DNA from: JAJYIV01 sp964616135
GTDB taxonomy: Bacteria; Patescibacteriota; Patescibacteriia; UBA9934; GWF2-40-263
NCBI GenBank assembly: GCA_964616135.1
Contig: CAZTTQ010000023.1
Coordinates: 1 to 12,565, forward strand
DNA: 12,565 bases
Reading direction: 5' to 3'
Part shown: in pieces, positions 12,261-12,565 of the stretch
Position numbering within the stretch: the first letter of the stretch is position 1
Layout of the letters: each line of letters begins with the position of its first letter
The notes under the pieces: model-generated
The model's input: only the letters and a program-made list of their open reading frames with translations
Database searches by the model: none
What the model was told of the DNA's origin: nothing
Position numbers and translations under genes: made by a program

Positions 12261-12565
12261 TTAGATTTTGCGGACCTTGGGACCCAGGAGGGTCTCAAAT
12301 ACTTCCTTCTCAATCGTTTCTTTTTCCAACAGTGTGGAAACGATCTGGTCCATTTTTGGCTTTTCTGCGCGGATTATACCACGCGCCGTTTCCACGGCGC
12401 CATGGACCAAGCGGTCAATTTCCGCGTCGATGCGTTCCGCGGTCTTTTCCGAGTAGTTGCGCTGTTCGTGCAAGTCGCGGCCGAGGAAGACCATTTCTTC
12501 CGTCTCACCGAACGCGCGGGGCGATAGGTCGGCACCCATGCCGTAGCGGGTGACCATGTCGCGGG
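12261..12565 (-). CDS. ftsH: ATP-dependent zinc metalloprotease FtsH, C-terminal end (partial)
   Basis: Only about the last 100 residues are in the window; the gene runs off the right edge. The segment begins R-D-M-V-T-R-Y-G-M, which is the conserved (A)R-x-M-V-T-x-[YF]-G-M block of the M41 peptidase domain. It continues through F-L-G-R-D and the helix with S-E-K-T-A-E-R-I-D-x-E, then ends L-L-G-P-K-V-R-K-I. FtsH is a membrane-anchored hexameric AAA+ protease that removes damaged or misassembled membrane proteins. The Walker and HExxH motifs would be upstream, outside the window. It ends with TAA, 20 bases before the membrane-protein gene. Confidence 0.95.
   Translation of the reverse strand, partial: RDMVTRYGMGADLSPRAFGETEEMVFLGRDLHEQRNYSEKTAERIDAEIDRLVHGAVETARGIIRAEKPKMDQIVSTLLEKETIEKEVFETLLGPKVRKI

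Noticed and set aside
1..12565. CRISPR array, insertion sequence, integrase or prophage
   Set aside because: No regularly spaced direct repeats, transposase or recombinase motifs, or terminal inverted repeats with target duplications were seen.

Overview
The window is high-GC bacterial DNA with dense, short-spaced genes and simple hairpin-plus-T-run terminators. The gene set (VanW/YoaR-type envelope protein, tsaD-tsaE, a PilB/GspE-type ATPase, FtsH, an SPFH protein) and the scarcity of Shine-Dalgarno (SD) sites before the core genes fit a Patescibacteria/CPR genome, perhaps Uhrbacteria-like. That placement is inference, because no rRNA or phylogenetic marker beyond tsaD and ftsH is present. 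TAG, TAA and ordinary sense codons are used as in code 11, and the tRNA-Glu gene encodes its CCA end.

Layout. 110-3141 (minus strand): a three-gene envelope/stress operon. A six-helix lycopene-cyclase-like membrane protein is followed by Hsp20 and a VanW-domain surface protein, closed by a terminator. 3192-4039 (plus): a stand-alone SPFH/stomatin gene with its own promoter and terminator. 4055-5060 (plus): two unrecognised, GC3-rich genes, each with its own TTGAC-N17 promoter and a good SD; the second has a signal peptide. 5072-5253: promoter, tRNA-Glu(UUC) and a strong terminator. 5255-7187 (plus): an operon of tsaD, tsaE and a small degenerate transglutaminase-like gene. TsaD and TsaE act together in t6A modification of ANN-decoding tRNAs. 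7203-9341 (plus): a strong promoter, a long structured leader, and a lipoprotein with MopE-type metal-binding repeats, very GC3-rich and compositionally unlike its neighbours. 9353-11208 (minus): pilB with its promoter and terminator. 11216-12565 (minus): the 3' end of ftsH followed by a membrane-protein gene.

The observations most worth following are these. (1) The membrane-protein gene after ftsH is interrupted by an in-frame TAG. Its reading frame continues 77 sensible codons to a TAA that abuts the terminator. (2) The lipoprotein leader holds a long multi-stem RNA fold at 7261-7364, with a 12-bp outer stem. (3) A perfect palindromic element is inserted in frame between the last strands of TsaE. 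(4) The secreted-protein frame at 4649 has no stop before a terminator and runs into the tRNA gene. (5) Core genes look leaderless or SD-less, while the three GC3-rich accessory genes have textbook SD sites, suggesting two origins of DNA. No CRISPR, transposase or integrase gene was seen.
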